This document shows positions 8,390-16,892 of a DNA stretch of 64,000 nt, in pieces (the stretch's first letter is position 1; each line of letters begins with the position of its first letter). The notes beneath the pieces were generated by a model. That model saw only the letters and a list, made by a program, of their open reading frames with translations. It had not been told where the DNA came from and searched no databases. Position numbers and translations under genes: made by a program. The stretch is taken from assembly GCF_000952685.1 (NCBI RefSeq), contig NZ_JYHV01000029.1, forward strand, positions 186,001 to 250,000, given 5' to 3'. Origin of the DNA: Stutzerimonas stutzeri (GTDB lineage: Bacteria; Pseudomonadota; Gammaproteobacteria; Pseudomonadales; Pseudomonadaceae).

Positions 8390-9829
8390 ATGCAAGACAT
8401 CCAATCACTCATGGACCGCGAGGACGCGACAGGACTCGCCAATTTGGTCAAAGCACGCGAGGTCAGCCACAGCGAGTTGCTGGAAGCTGCGATTGCTCGA
8501 CTGGAACTCGTAGAGCCGCAGCTCAACGCGGTCGCCGAAAAGCTCTATGACACCGCACGCAAGGCGCCGACGTTCGATGGCCCGTTCGCCGGCGTACCAA
8601 CGCTGATCAAAGACCTGTTTTCACCGTTGACCGAAGCACGCATGACCAGCGGCTCGATTGCGCTGGGTGAGGCCAGGCCCGGGCTCGACGATGCAGTGGT
8701 GAGCCGCCTTCGCACCGCGGGTTGTCAGTTCATCGGCACCAGCACGTCGCCTGAATTCGGCACCTCCTATACCACCGAGTCGACCCGCTTCGGTGCGACC
8801 CGCAACCCCTGGGATACAACGCGCAGCGCCGGTGGCTCCAGCGGCGGCGCCGCAGCCTTGGTAGCGGCTCGTGTCGTCCCCTTTGCGCATGGCAATGATG
8901 GCGGCGGCTCGCTACGCGTGCCGGCGTCCTGTTGTGGCGTCTTCGGGCTCAAACCCAGCCGCGGTCGCATGCCCAGTGGCCCACTCGTCGGTGAAGGCTG
9001 GGCCGGTATGGGTACGCCCCACGCCATCACCCTGTCAGTGCGCGACAGCGCCGCCCTGCTCGATGTGACCGCTGGTGCGGATCTTGGCGCGCCCTACGCC
9101 GCCCCTCACCAGAGCATCCCATTCGTTGACTGCCTGACTCGCCGGCCCACCCGGCTGCGCATTGCGGTGATCGAGCATCTGGCTCCCTGGACCAGCAGTG
9201 CGGAAGCGCTGGCCGCCGTGCGCCACACCGCGCAGCTGTGCCAGGAGCTGGGTCACCAGGTAAAGCAGACCACACTCCCGGTCAATCCGCTGCCGGTGCT
9301 CGACGCGATGTTCGACATCATCGGCGCCAGCACCCGCAGCTACGTCGATATGCTCGGCAAGCTACGGAATCAGCCGGTCGCCGATGAGGAACTGGAGCCC
9401 CGAACCCGGATCATTCTGCGCGAGCGAGGCGCCGTCAGCGGGGCACGCTACGCCGATGGCGTCGCCAGCCTCCATGCACTGGGACGCGACCTGGCACGCT
9501 TCCTCTGCGACTACGACCTGATACTGACCCCGACGCTGACCCGCGAGCCTCCACGCATCGGGACTCTGGATGCGTTCGATGACCGCCTCGACCTGGCCAC
9601 GCTGATCGAACACTTCCACAGCTACTCGCCGTTCACCTCGCTGTTCAATGCCAGCGGCCAGCCCGCCATGTCGGTTCCGCTTTACTGGAGCCCGAAGGGT
9701 TTGCCGATCGGCTCCCATTTTGCCGCTCGTTTCGGTGAGGAAGGCACCCTGCTCGCCCTCGCCGCGCAGCTTGAAGAAGCCCAGCCATGGAGGGGCCGGG
9801 TGCCGGTGGTAAACGCGCTGCAACGCTGA
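8390..9829 (+). CDS. amidase (amidase-signature family)
   Basis: Hydrolyses a C-N amide bond with release of an amine or ammonia. It has 479 residues, a normal family length. The Ser-cisSer-Lys triad is visible: Lys74 in TLIKDLF, Ser150 in AGGSSGGAAA, and nucleophile Ser174 in GNDGGGSLRVPAS. There is no signal peptide, so it should act in the cytoplasm after import. Its place among transporter, MoaF-like and dehydrogenase genes suggests an amide substrate or intermediate. It is not the GatA subunit of the tRNA amidotransferase: no gatB or gatC genes lie nearby, and the flanking genes are catabolic. The substrate is unknown. Confidence 0.87.
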   Translation: MQDIQSLMDREDATGLANLVKAREVSHSELLEAAIARLELVEPQLNAVAEKLYDTARKAPTFDGPFAGVPTLIKDLFSPLTEARMTSGSIALGEARPGLDDAVVSRLRTAGCQFIGTSTSPEFGTSYTTESTRFGATRNPWDTTRSAGGSSGGAAALVAARVVPFAHGNDGGGSLRVPASCCGVFGLKPSRGRMPSGPLVGEGWAGMGTPHAITLSVRDSAALLDVTAGADLGAPYAAPHQSIPFVDCLTRRPTRLRIAVIEHLAPWTSSAEALAAVRHTAQLCQELGHQVKQTTLPVNPLPVLDAMFDIIGASTRSYVDMLGKLRNQPVADEELEPRTRIILRERGAVSGARYADGVASLHALGRDLARFLCDYDLILTPTLTREPPRIGTLDAFDDRLDLATLIEHFHSYSPFTSLFNASGQPAMSVPLYWSPKGLPIGSHFAARFGEEGTLLALAAQLEEAQPWRGRVPVVNALQR

Positions 9830-10018
9830 AATGCATAGGCGGGAACGTCTGGACTCCCAACCGGCCAGTCCCGCCGTCCCGTTTCGAGGCTTATCGCAGC
9901 AATGTGCGCGCCTAGCCCCGCCTCGAGTTTTCCCGGTGCGGACCTAAACCTTCTGGTTGATATTCGCGCCCGGGCATCGCGGCCAGGATAGACGCACCCA
10001 TACCGAGGAGTACTACTC

Positions 10019-10837
10019 ATGTCCGCTACATCAGAATGGATCACTGTCGGCGCCCTGGCCGACGGCTTCATGCCCGAAGCCTTCCTGCTACCGCACGTCA
10101 ACGACTTTGCTGGCAAGACCCATACGCTGCATTTCGCCAAGGGCGGCGCCATCGAGCATCGCTTCGAGGCTGATCGCCTGCATTGGCACGCGGACGATGG
10201 CCACTCGACCGGCAGTGCCCCGTACCGGGCTACAGCGCTGCGTCCCAGCATTTACCTGGTGGATTTCGTCAAACAGGAACAGGGCCGCCATTGGTCCATC
10301 AGCCTGGTGCTCGACGTCAGCGCTGGCGTTTTTACCGCAGTCATCGGTGCGCTGCCCAGCGAAGCCGACACGCAGCGTGGGCTCTATGGACGTGCGCTCG
10401 CCGGCGAGCCTCTGACAGGCGTGGAGGTGCAAATCCTGCACGGCAGCCTCAACGACGCCAGCCGTGCCAGCCAGTGCCATCACCAACCAACCGATCAACT
10501 GGTGGGCCTGCGCAACCGTTACCGCTACAGCCCCACCGAGGTCTATGACCATATCTACCTCAACGAGCAGTTCTACACCTGGATGTGCCTGAAGGGCGTT
10601 GAGAAAGGTCTGTGCGACACCGACCGCTGCCATTACATCGCGATTGCACCGGAGCTGTTCCTGTTCGTATGGCGCGAAAAGATCGTACCGACCCTGGGGC
10701 TGGTGCTGATTGACCTGAAAGCCCATCGCAGCGACGGCAAAATCTTCGGTTATGCCGGGGAAGACTTCACCCAGGTGTCCAACTTCCCTGTCGCGTCCCA
10801 CTGCCAGGTGGTCAGCCGCCTGGAGGCGTCTGAATGA
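10019..10837 (+). CDS. MoaF-like protein of the monoamine-regulon type
   Basis: The 272-residue protein resembles MoaF, first named from the Klebsiella monoamine regulon. Database labels of molybdenum-cofactor protein F are misleading. It appears to have two related beta-rich halves. The first runs through residues 20-130 (with SIYLVDFVKQ and LVLDVSAGVFTAVIG). The second runs through residues 155-265 (YSPTEVYDHIYLNEQFYTW and IAPELFLFVWREKI). This layout would suit a calycin-like binding or enzyme fold, which is inference. No catalytic motif is recognizable. A CGAGGAG ribosome site precedes it after a 189-bp gap from the amidase. Its stop overlaps the next dehydrogenase start (ATGA at 10834), so the two are translationally coupled. 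Confidence 0.75.
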   Translation: MSATSEWITVGALADGFMPEAFLLPHVNDFAGKTHTLHFAKGGAIEHRFEADRLHWHADDGHSTGSAPYRATALRPSIYLVDFVKQEQGRHWSISLVLDVSAGVFTAVIGALPSEADTQRGLYGRALAGEPLTGVEVQILHGSLNDASRASQCHHQPTDQLVGLRNRYRYSPTEVYDHIYLNEQFYTWMCLKGVEKGLCDTDRCHYIAIAPELFLFVWREKIVPTLGLVLIDLKAHRSDGKIFGYAGEDFTQVSNFPVASHCQVVSRLEASE

Positions 10838-11628
10838 GCCAGCGCACCCTCCTGATTACCGGGGCCGGCACCGGCATTGGCGAAGCCTGCGCGCGGCTGT
10901 TCGCGCAGGATGGCGCTAATGTGGTGCTGGTCGGCCGTCGGCGCGAACCGCTGGAACGGCTTGCAGCGGAAATCGGCGGCCTGGTCCTGGCCGGCGATGC
11001 CGCCAGCAGCCAGGGCTGGCAAGCGTTCATAGCGCAGATCCGTGAGCGCTTCGGTGGCCTGGACGGTGTCGTCGCCTGCGCCGGCGGGCTCGGCCCGGGC
11101 AGCGCCACCCAGACCAGCGACGAGGTCTGGCAGATGGCCATGCGCAGCAACCTGGATAGCGCCTTCCAGACCGCACGGGCCTGCATACCCTTGCTGGCAG
11201 AGCGAGGCGGCAGCCTGGTGCTGCTTGGCTCCATCGCTTCCTTGGCGGCCGGCCCGGAAGTGTGCGGCTACACCACGGCCAAGCACGCCCTGCTGGGGCT
11301 GAACCGTTCGCTGGCCCGCGACTTCGGTCCGCAGGGCGTGCGGGTCAACTGCGTCTGCCCGGGCTGGGTGCGCACGCCGATGGCGGACGAGGAAATGCAG
11401 CCGCTGATGGACCACTACGGTGAGGATCTCGACGCCGCCTATGCCCGCGTCACAGCGGACGTGCCGCTGCGCAGGCCAGCGACCTCGGAGGAGATCGCCC
11501 GGGTCTGCCGCTTCTTGCTCGGCGAGGACGCCTCGATCATTACCGGTGCCACGCTGGTGGCCGATGGCGGCTCCACCATCGTCGACGTGCCCACTCTCGC
11601 TTACGACCGCATGGGGATTGCGCAATGA
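10834..11628 (+). CDS. short-chain dehydrogenase/reductase (first of two)
   Basis: Classical SDR of 264 residues acting on an alcohol or ketone. The cofactor site is TGAGTGIG (residues 9-16) and the catalytic residues are Ser133, Tyr146 and Lys150 (YTTAK). After the second strand the sequence reads VGRRRE, and these arginines favour NADP(H). It overlaps the MoaF-like gene by ATGA and the second SDR by ATGA (11625-11628), giving a three-gene coupled unit. SDRs often accompany MoaF-like genes, so the pair probably acts on the same compound. The substrate is unknown. Confidence 0.85.
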   Translation: MSQRTLLITGAGTGIGEACARLFAQDGANVVLVGRRREPLERLAAEIGGLVLAGDAASSQGWQAFIAQIRERFGGLDGVVACAGGLGPGSATQTSDEVWQMAMRSNLDSAFQTARACIPLLAERGGSLVLLGSIASLAAGPEVCGYTTAKHALLGLNRSLARDFGPQGVRVNCVCPGWVRTPMADEEMQPLMDHYGEDLDAAYARVTADVPLRRPATSEEIARVCRFLLGEDASIITGATLVADGGSTIVDVPTLAYDRMGIAQ

Positions 11629-12392
11629 CCGGGAATCAGACCTTCGCCAACCGCATCGTCTTGGTCACCGGCGGCGCACAGGGGATCGGCCGTGGCATCG
11701 TCGAAGCCTTCGCGCGCCGCGGTGCCGAGGTGGTGATCGCCGACCGCCAGGCCGACGCCGCCGAGGCGCTGGCCGAGACGCTACGTCAGGAAGGGTTGGC
11801 GGTCCGCGCGCATGCCGTCGATCTGGCCGATCTCGCCGCCATCGATGCCCTGTTCAAGGTGCTCGACGGGCTGGATGTGCTGGTGCACAACGCCGCGTAC
11901 TTCCCATTGGTCAACTTCACCGACATCACCCCAGAGGTGCTGCAACGAACCCTGGATGTGAATCTGGCCGCGCCCTTCTGGCTGACGCAACGCGCGCTGC
12001 CGCTGATGCAAGCGCGTGGCGGCGGCAGCGTACTGATGACCTCCTCGGTGACCGGACCGCGCATGGCCTATCCGGGGCTCGCGCACTACGCGGCCTCCAA
12101 GGCAGGCGTCAACGGCTTCATCCGCGCCGCGGCGCTGGAGCTGGCGCCCTACAACGTGCGGGTCAACGGCGTCGAGCCGGGCATGATCCAGACGCCAGCG
12201 ATGGACAACCTCGGCGACACGGCGCTGGCCGAGCACATCGCCGCTGGCGTGCCGCTGGGCCGTCTCGGCCGCCCAGCCGACATTGCCGAGGCGATGGTAT
12301 TCCTCGCATCCGAGGGTGCCGGCTACATCACCGGCCAGACCATCGTGGTCGATGGCGGCGCCACGCTGCCGGAGGTACGGCCGGCGGGCTGA
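11625..12392 (+). CDS. short-chain dehydrogenase/reductase (second of two)
   Basis: Classical SDR of 255 residues. The glycine motif is TGGAQGIG (residues 15-22) and the active-site residues are Ser140/Ser141, Tyr155 and Lys159 (YAASK). The second strand ends VVIADRQ, and Asp40 indicates NAD(H) preference. It therefore differs from the preceding, probably NADP-linked, SDR. The start codon overlaps that gene's stop. Two SDRs with opposite cofactor preference could interconvert stereoisomers or act on successive alcohol groups; this is inference. No terminator is seen directly after it. Confidence 0.85.
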   Translation: MTGNQTFANRIVLVTGGAQGIGRGIVEAFARRGAEVVIADRQADAAEALAETLRQEGLAVRAHAVDLADLAAIDALFKVLDGLDVLVHNAAYFPLVNFTDITPEVLQRTLDVNLAAPFWLTQRALPLMQARGGGSVLMTSSVTGPRMAYPGLAHYAASKAGVNGFIRAAALELAPYNVRVNGVEPGMIQTPAMDNLGDTALAEHIAAGVPLGRLGRPADIAEAMVFLASEGAGYITGQTIVVDGGATLPEVRPAG

Positions 12393-12447
12393 GCGTCCGG
12401 CTGGCGACCTCAGACAAGCGGGAGCAGCAGGTCGCATTGCCCCGTAC

Positions 12448-12830
12448 CTAGCTTTCGAAGTACGGGGTGATGATTTCCCAGCGCCCGCCTGGCGGTCCCA
12501 GGCCCGCAGACCGAAGATCGAGCCTTCCGCCCTTCCCATCGCAGTCCTGCGTGTACTGCCCCGCATCTCCGGGAACGGTGGCGCATCGCATCAATCGTCA
12601 GGGCGGGTTCCAGCCCCTTCAGCGCACGCCCAAAATCTGCGGGCGGACGCTGTAACCGTGGGCTCCGTAATGCGAGTAGTGGAACAGCCGCTGCATCTCG
12701 TTCGGCACCAGCCAGCCCACATCGCCCGGCGCATAGAACAACCGCCCCACTGCCGAACGCACATCTCACGGCCACCGTTGCCTTGGGCTGGAAGGCACCG
12801 TGCGTGCCGATGGACTTGAGCAATGCGACG
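12448..12830 (-). pseudogene. decayed gene remnant, family not identified
   Basis: Protein-like sequence is spread over at least two frames of the minus strand. The order is SIGTHGAFQPKATVAVRCA, then in a shifted frame YAPGDVGWLVPNEMQRLF, HYSHYGAHGYSVRPQILGVR and a stop. Farther on, a plausible C-terminus with GGRWEIITPYFES ends at a TAG at 12448-12450. The segments read like real protein, but frame changes and internal stops break them. I do not recognize the family. It fills most of the gap between the second SDR and the porin terminator. Confidence 0.45.
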
Positions 12831-12909
12831 GGTCATTGATTCAGATCGAAACGGCGGCGGATTACCACGGCAAGGCCCCTGATGTAACTTTGCGCCAGCC
12901 AAAGAAAAA

Positions 12910-12937
12910 GGCGCTGGCTAACCAGCCAGCGCCTTTT
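12910..12937 (-). terminator. intrinsic terminator of the outer-membrane barrel gene
   Basis: A 10-bp perfect stem, ggcgctggct (12910-12919) with agccagcgcc (12924-12933), has a 4-base loop. On the minus strand it is followed by a long T-rich tract (CTTTTTCTTT, from the A-rich 12901-12909). The plus strand has TTTT on the other side, so it may also stop read-through from the SDR genes. Confidence 0.85.
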
Positions 12938-13013
12938 GGGGTCCGTCAAGCGGTGTTCAGCCGCATCGGGACGACGTGGCGATGCCTTCGCGCCACACCT
13001 GATGACTCGCCGA

Positions 13014-14357
13014 TCAGAACATGGTCACGACCAGCAACTGTCCATACAGGTTGGTGTCGTCATTGCCTATCTGGCTGCCGCCGTTGGCCAGGCTTTCGTT
13101 CGGCTTGTAGAAGCCCACCACAGGAATGATGAACAGATTGTCCCTGGCTGCCCACTCGGCATACAGGTCGATTTCCTTGCCGCCCAGGTCGGCGAACGCA
13201 CCGGCATTCGAATCGATCGTTTCGAAGCGGTACATCAAGGCGCCAACCGTCAGGTTTTCCGCAGGGGCGGCCTTCAAGCCGATGTGGTGCACGCGCGTGT
13301 TGCTATTGAACGGGCCGGCATAGTTGGAGGCGACTTCGCCTTGGAACCAGGTGCCCAGTGCACGGCCGTTGCCGTAGAACAGCGGGTCATAGGCGTTGGA
13401 GAAGCGGCTGTAGCGGTAGTTGACGCTCGGTGACCAGGCGATGTCCGAGAAGGTCCAGCCGGCTTCCAGATACCAGGCGTTCTCGTTGCCGGCATTCTTG
13501 TCCTGATAGGCGTATTCGCCCGACAGGAACAGATTTTCGATGCCGGCGTTGCCCTGCGCCCGTAGGCTGTAGGTCTTGATGCCCTTGCGATCGACGAAGT
13601 CAAAGTCCTCGTCGGTATCCAGCACGTCGAGGTAGGTAAGGCCCACGGTGCCCTTATCGGTGACATTTTCCAGCGTAGCCACCGCCATTTCTGGCCGCCC
13701 CTGGGAGCGATTGTCGGATTTGAGCCACATCAGATCGCCGCGCAGGCCCTGCTCCCCTCCAAGCCGCAACACTGCCGTCTTGTCGAAGGCTTTACGCGGG
13801 GTGATGTAATAAGCACCGCCTCGGTCGAGCATCCCGTCCGCCACTTCCCGGCCGAAATTGAGCGCATCACCGGAAACCAGAAAGCCGTCACCGATCACGA
13901 TGTTCTGCCGGCCGAAAGAGACATCCACACCGTTTTCGCCCAAGGCCGCGAACCGATTGCCCGAGCGCCAACCGAGGTAGGCGTCCTCGATCTTGGTGGT
14001 GCGCTCGCTACCGTTGGACCAGCCCGCCGCATCGCCGTCACCGAAGGTACCGGAGCTGACCCAGTTGAGCGCGCCGTATGCCTGATCCCCGGAACCGCTC
14101 AGCCCCTGCGAGAAGCTGAAGCCGTACTTGAGATAGGCCTCCTGCCAGGATGAAGAGCCTTCTGCCAAGGTGCCGGATTGGCCATAGTTCTCGCCGCTGT
14201 GGAACAGCCCGACCATGGCTTCCAGGTCAGCGTTGATTTGCGTGTCGCCCTGGTTGTACAGCTCGTAAGCCCAACCCTGGCCGCTGGCGCAAACCAGCAG
14301 CGCTGCACTACCCGCGCGAATGGACTGGGCAAGCTTGGTACGCGATAGCCTATGCAT
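13014..14357 (-). CDS. outer-membrane beta-barrel porin, tentatively AlgE-like (alginate-export family)
   Basis: The 447-residue product has a signal peptide (MHRLSRTKLAQSIRAGSAAL, cleavage near GWA), a long series of amphipathic strands and a terminal Phe (VVTMF), as for outer-membrane porins. The VSFGRQNIVIGDGFLV segment and AYLGWRSG repeat pattern recall the alginate-export barrel family, but this assignment is only by feel. The start was set at 14357 because AAGGATT lies just upstream; the frame stays open 42 bases further. It faces the SDR genes and may bring the same substrate through the outer membrane, which would give the cluster two outer-membrane routes. OprD family is the alternative. 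Confidence 0.65.
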   Translation of the reverse strand: MHRLSRTKLAQSIRAGSAALLVCASGQGWAYELYNQGDTQINADLEAMVGLFHSGENYGQSGTLAEGSSSWQEAYLKYGFSFSQGLSGSGDQAYGALNWVSSGTFGDGDAAGWSNGSERTTKIEDAYLGWRSGNRFAALGENGVDVSFGRQNIVIGDGFLVSGDALNFGREVADGMLDRGGAYYITPRKAFDKTAVLRLGGEQGLRGDLMWLKSDNRSQGRPEMAVATLENVTDKGTVGLTYLDVLDTDEDFDFVDRKGIKTYSLRAQGNAGIENLFLSGEYAYQDKNAGNENAWYLEAGWTFSDIAWSPSVNYRYSRFSNAYDPLFYGNGRALGTWFQGEVASNYAGPFNSNTRVHHIGLKAAPAENLTVGALMYRFETIDSNAGAFADLGGKEIDLYAEWAARDNLFIIPVVGFYKPNESLANGGSQIGNDDTNLYGQLLVVTMF

Positions 14358-14749
14358 TCGAAGAATCCTTGTTGTTGTGTTGTTCAGTTCCGAGGGCAAT
14401 GGCGATGCCGCTCGATGCCACGGCGGCTCGAACGCTCCTTGTTGGCCATATGGCGGCCGGAGCTTGGGCGAGTGTAGGGAGGGGGCGCAGGCAATTATTT
14501 CCTGTGGCTGCCAGATCCTTGATTACCGATGCCACCGCGAATATCGTCATGCGGGCACGCCTGCGGGATCGGGCGACGCGCCTTTAAGAGGCCGCGTAGC
14601 GGGCCAGGCGCCGCATTTCGACGGCACCGAAGGCATGCATATCAGCGGCGATCCGCCAGCGTCGGTTAGACGATCAAGGGCCTCGAGGCTACAGTCGGTC
14701 CCGCAGCCATTCTTATGGCTTTGCCGCAGGCGTTATCGTCATCCAACGC
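14358..14749. other. non-coding stretch upstream of the barrel gene
   Basis: I find no convincing gene in either direction. The part nearest 14357 must carry the barrel gene's promoter and ribosome site. I could not fix clear -35/-10 or sigma-54 elements. The rest may be decayed DNA continuous with the remnant that follows. Confidence 0.4.
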
Positions 14750-15017
14750 GCCCACTGCCTCACTTCGCTGCGCCATCAACTGCGCAAGATTCCTGTGGAA
14801 GTGCTGGAGCTGCTGCCCGCCCCATGTGCAAACGGAACTCACCGGTGCCCAGCAAGCCACCGATCCTCGTGCCATGCCGCTTCGCGACTACATAGAACAA
14901 GTGATGCGAATGCTCGAACGTCGCAATCATCCCCGCGGGGAGCTTTTGCTCGATCGCGATAACGCTCGAAGATGGGCCGATTGGGCGGCACATACGACGC
15001 CATATTCGCAACGATGA
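14750..15017 (+). pseudogene. C-terminal remnant of a DltE-like short-chain dehydrogenase, frameshifted
   Basis: In one frame the sequence reads AHCLTSLRHQLRKIPVEVLELLP. After a shift near 14808-14822 it continues as PHVQTELTG, then DPRAMPLRDYIEQVMRMLE and GELLLDRDNARRWAD, to a stop at 15017. The order and wording fit the C-terminus of DltE-like SDRs, where SLRHQL, VEVLEL.PP.VQTELTG and AMPL..FI.EVM follow each other. The N-terminal two thirds, with the Rossmann and YxxxK motifs, is missing. It is therefore a truncated, frameshifted relic beside the guaA terminator. Confidence 0.65.
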
Positions 15018-15211
15018 ACTCTTAGCGATGAGCCGCCTCGGGGATTGACCGTGCACACCTCCAATCTTTCGGAGCATGCTCTGCTTCGAGGGCTGTGGCG
15101 ATCTGCAGTCCCAGCCGCTGAGGTCGCCAGGCTGCGCTGATCGATACCCGTCACGTCCTGCCCATCGGCCTATGGCCGATGCGTGGGATCAACAGGGATA
15201 GCGCCGGAAAT

Positions 15212-15245
15212 CCAAAAAAACGAAAGCCCGCATAGGCGGGCTTTC
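15212..15245 (-). terminator. intrinsic terminator of the guaB-guaA operon
   Basis: gaaagcccgc (15222-15231) pairs perfectly with gcgggctttc (15236-15245). On the minus strand the stem is followed by a G and seven T residues. It lies 44 bp beyond the guaA stop and marks the border between core genes and the accessory left part. Confidence 0.88.
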
Positions 15246-15288
15246 ATGTGCTGCGGGCTATAGGTAGCGACTATCGCCGGCTATCCGA

Positions 15289-16869
15289 TCATTCCCACTC
15301 GATGGTCGCTGGTGGCTTGCTCGACACGTCGTAGGTGACGCGGGAAATGCCTTCGATCTCGTTGATGATGCGGTTGGAGACCTTCTCCAGCAGCTCGTAC
15401 GGCAGATGCGCCCAGCGTGCGGTCATGAAGTCGATGGTTTCCACTGCACGCAGCGCGACGACCCAGGCGTAGCGACGACCGTCGCCGACGACACCGACCG
15501 ACTTGACCGGCTGGAACACCACGAAGGCCTGGCTGGTCTTGTGGTACCAGTCGAAGTTGCGCAGTTCCTGGATGAAGATGTGGTCGGCACGACGCAGGAG
15601 GTCGGCGTATTCCTTTTTCACTTCGCCAAGGATGCGTACGCCCAGACCCGGGCCCGGGAATGGGTGGCGATAGACCATGTCGTACGGCAGGCCCAGCTCG
15701 AGGCCGATCTTGCGGACTTCGTCCTTGAACAGTTCGCGCAACGGCTCGACCAGCTTGAGGTTCATTTCCTCCGGCAGGCCGCCAACGTTGTGGTGGGACT
15801 TGATCACGTGGGCCTTGCCGCTCTTGGCACCGGCGGACTCGATGACGTCCGGGTAGATGGTGCCCTGGGCGAGGTACTGGATGTTGTCGAGCTTGCTGGC
15901 CTGGGCATCGAACACGTCGATGAAGGTGCGGCCGATGATCTTGCGCTTCTTCTCCGGGTCGGCTTCGCCAGCCAGATTCTCGAGAAACTGCGCTTCGGCA
16001 TCGGCACGGATCACCTTGACGCCCATGTTCTCTGCGAACATCGCCATTACCTGGTCGCCTTCATGCAGGCGCAGCAGGCCGTTGTCGACGAATACGCAGG
16101 TCAGCTGATCGCCGATGGCCTTGTGCAGCAGCGCCGCGACCACCGAGGAATCGACACCGCCGGACAGGCCCAGCAGCACGTTGGCCGAACCGACCTGATT
16201 GCGCACCTGCTCGACCAGATCTTCGACGATGTTGGACGGCGTCCACAGCGCTTCGCAGCCGCAGATTTCCAGCAGGAAGCGCGACAGGATGCGCCCGCCC
16301 TGACGGGTGTGGGTCACTTCCGGATGGAACTGCACGCCGTAGTAACGACGCTCGTCATCACCCATCGCGGCGATCGCGCAGCTCGGGGTGCTGGCGAGGA
16401 TATGGAAGCCTTCCGGCAGGTCGGTGACCTTGTCGCCGTGACTCATCCAGACGTCGAGGCCGAACACGCCGTCGTCGTCCATATGATCTTCGATGCCATC
16501 GAACAGCTTGGACTTGCCGACCAGATCGACCCGCGCGTAGCCGAACTCGCGCTCATCGGAACCCTGCACCTTGCCGCCGAGCTGCTCGGAGATGGTCTGC
16601 ATGCCGTAGCAAATACCGAACAGCGGCACGCCCAGGTCGAACACCGCTTGTGGCGCGCGCGGGCTACCTTCAGCGTGAACCGACTCCGGGCCGCCGGCCA
16701 GGATGATGCCGCGCGGGTTGAAGGCACGGATGTCCTCGTCGCTCATGTCGAACGGATGCAGCTCGCAATAGACGCCGATCTCGCGAACGCGACGGGCGAT
16801 CAGCTGGGTGTACTGGGAACCGAAATCCAGGATCAGGATGCGGTGGGCGTGAATGTCAGGATGAGACAT
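15289..16869 (-). CDS. guaA: GMP synthase (glutamine-hydrolysing)
   Basis: Converts XMP to GMP using ATP and glutamine. It has 526 residues, the normal length. The N-terminal class I amidotransferase domain has nucleophile Cys87 (FGICYGMQ) and the His-Glu pair in FHPEVTHT. The ATP-pyrophosphatase domain has the P-loop LSGGVDSSV. The C-terminal dimerization domain ends in TIEWE. The start at 16869 gives [10 protein letters not shown], with AAGGAAA upstream. guaB lies 111 bp upstream on the same strand. The gap contains an inverted purine/pyrimidine repeat, but no T run, so both genes probably share a transcript. Confidence 0.98.
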   Translation of the reverse strand: MSHPDIHAHRILILDFGSQYTQLIARRVREIGVYCELHPFDMSDEDIRAFNPRGIILAGGPESVHAEGSPRAPQAVFDLGVPLFGICYGMQTISEQLGGKVQGSDEREFGYARVDLVGKSKLFDGIEDHMDDDGVFGLDVWMSHGDKVTDLPEGFHILASTPSCAIAAMGDDERRYYGVQFHPEVTHTRQGGRILSRFLLEICGCEALWTPSNIVEDLVEQVRNQVGSANVLLGLSGGVDSSVVAALLHKAIGDQLTCVFVDNGLLRLHEGDQVMAMFAENMGVKVIRADAEAQFLENLAGEADPEKKRKIIGRTFIDVFDAQASKLDNIQYLAQGTIYPDVIESAGAKSGKAHVIKSHHNVGGLPEEMNLKLVEPLRELFKDEVRKIGLELGLPYDMVYRHPFPGPGLGVRILGEVKKEYADLLRRADHIFIQELRNFDWYHKTSQAFVVFQPVKSVGVVGDGRRYAWVVALRAVETIDFMTARWAHLPYELLEKVSNRIINEIEGISRVTYDVSSKPPATIEWE

Positions 16870-16892
16870 GGGCTTTCCTTCGGAAAGAGCTT

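Noticed and set aside
9494-9510. Sigma-54 promoter-like tggcac...tctgc inside the amidase gene
   Set aside because: It lies in conserved coding sequence, far from any downstream start, and the -12 element is poor.
8390-9829. Possibility that the amidase is GatA
   Set aside because: No gatB or gatC nearby, and the neighbours are transport and SDR genes. The amidase signature is shared by many hydrolases.
10019-10837. Annotation as molybdenum cofactor biosynthesis protein
   Set aside because: The MoaF name comes from the monoamine regulon. No other cofactor genes are nearby, and no known cofactor motif is present.
12910-12937. CRISPR-like or small-RNA hairpin
   Set aside because: It is a single perfect stem with a T tract just past a stop codon, which is an ordinary intrinsic terminator.
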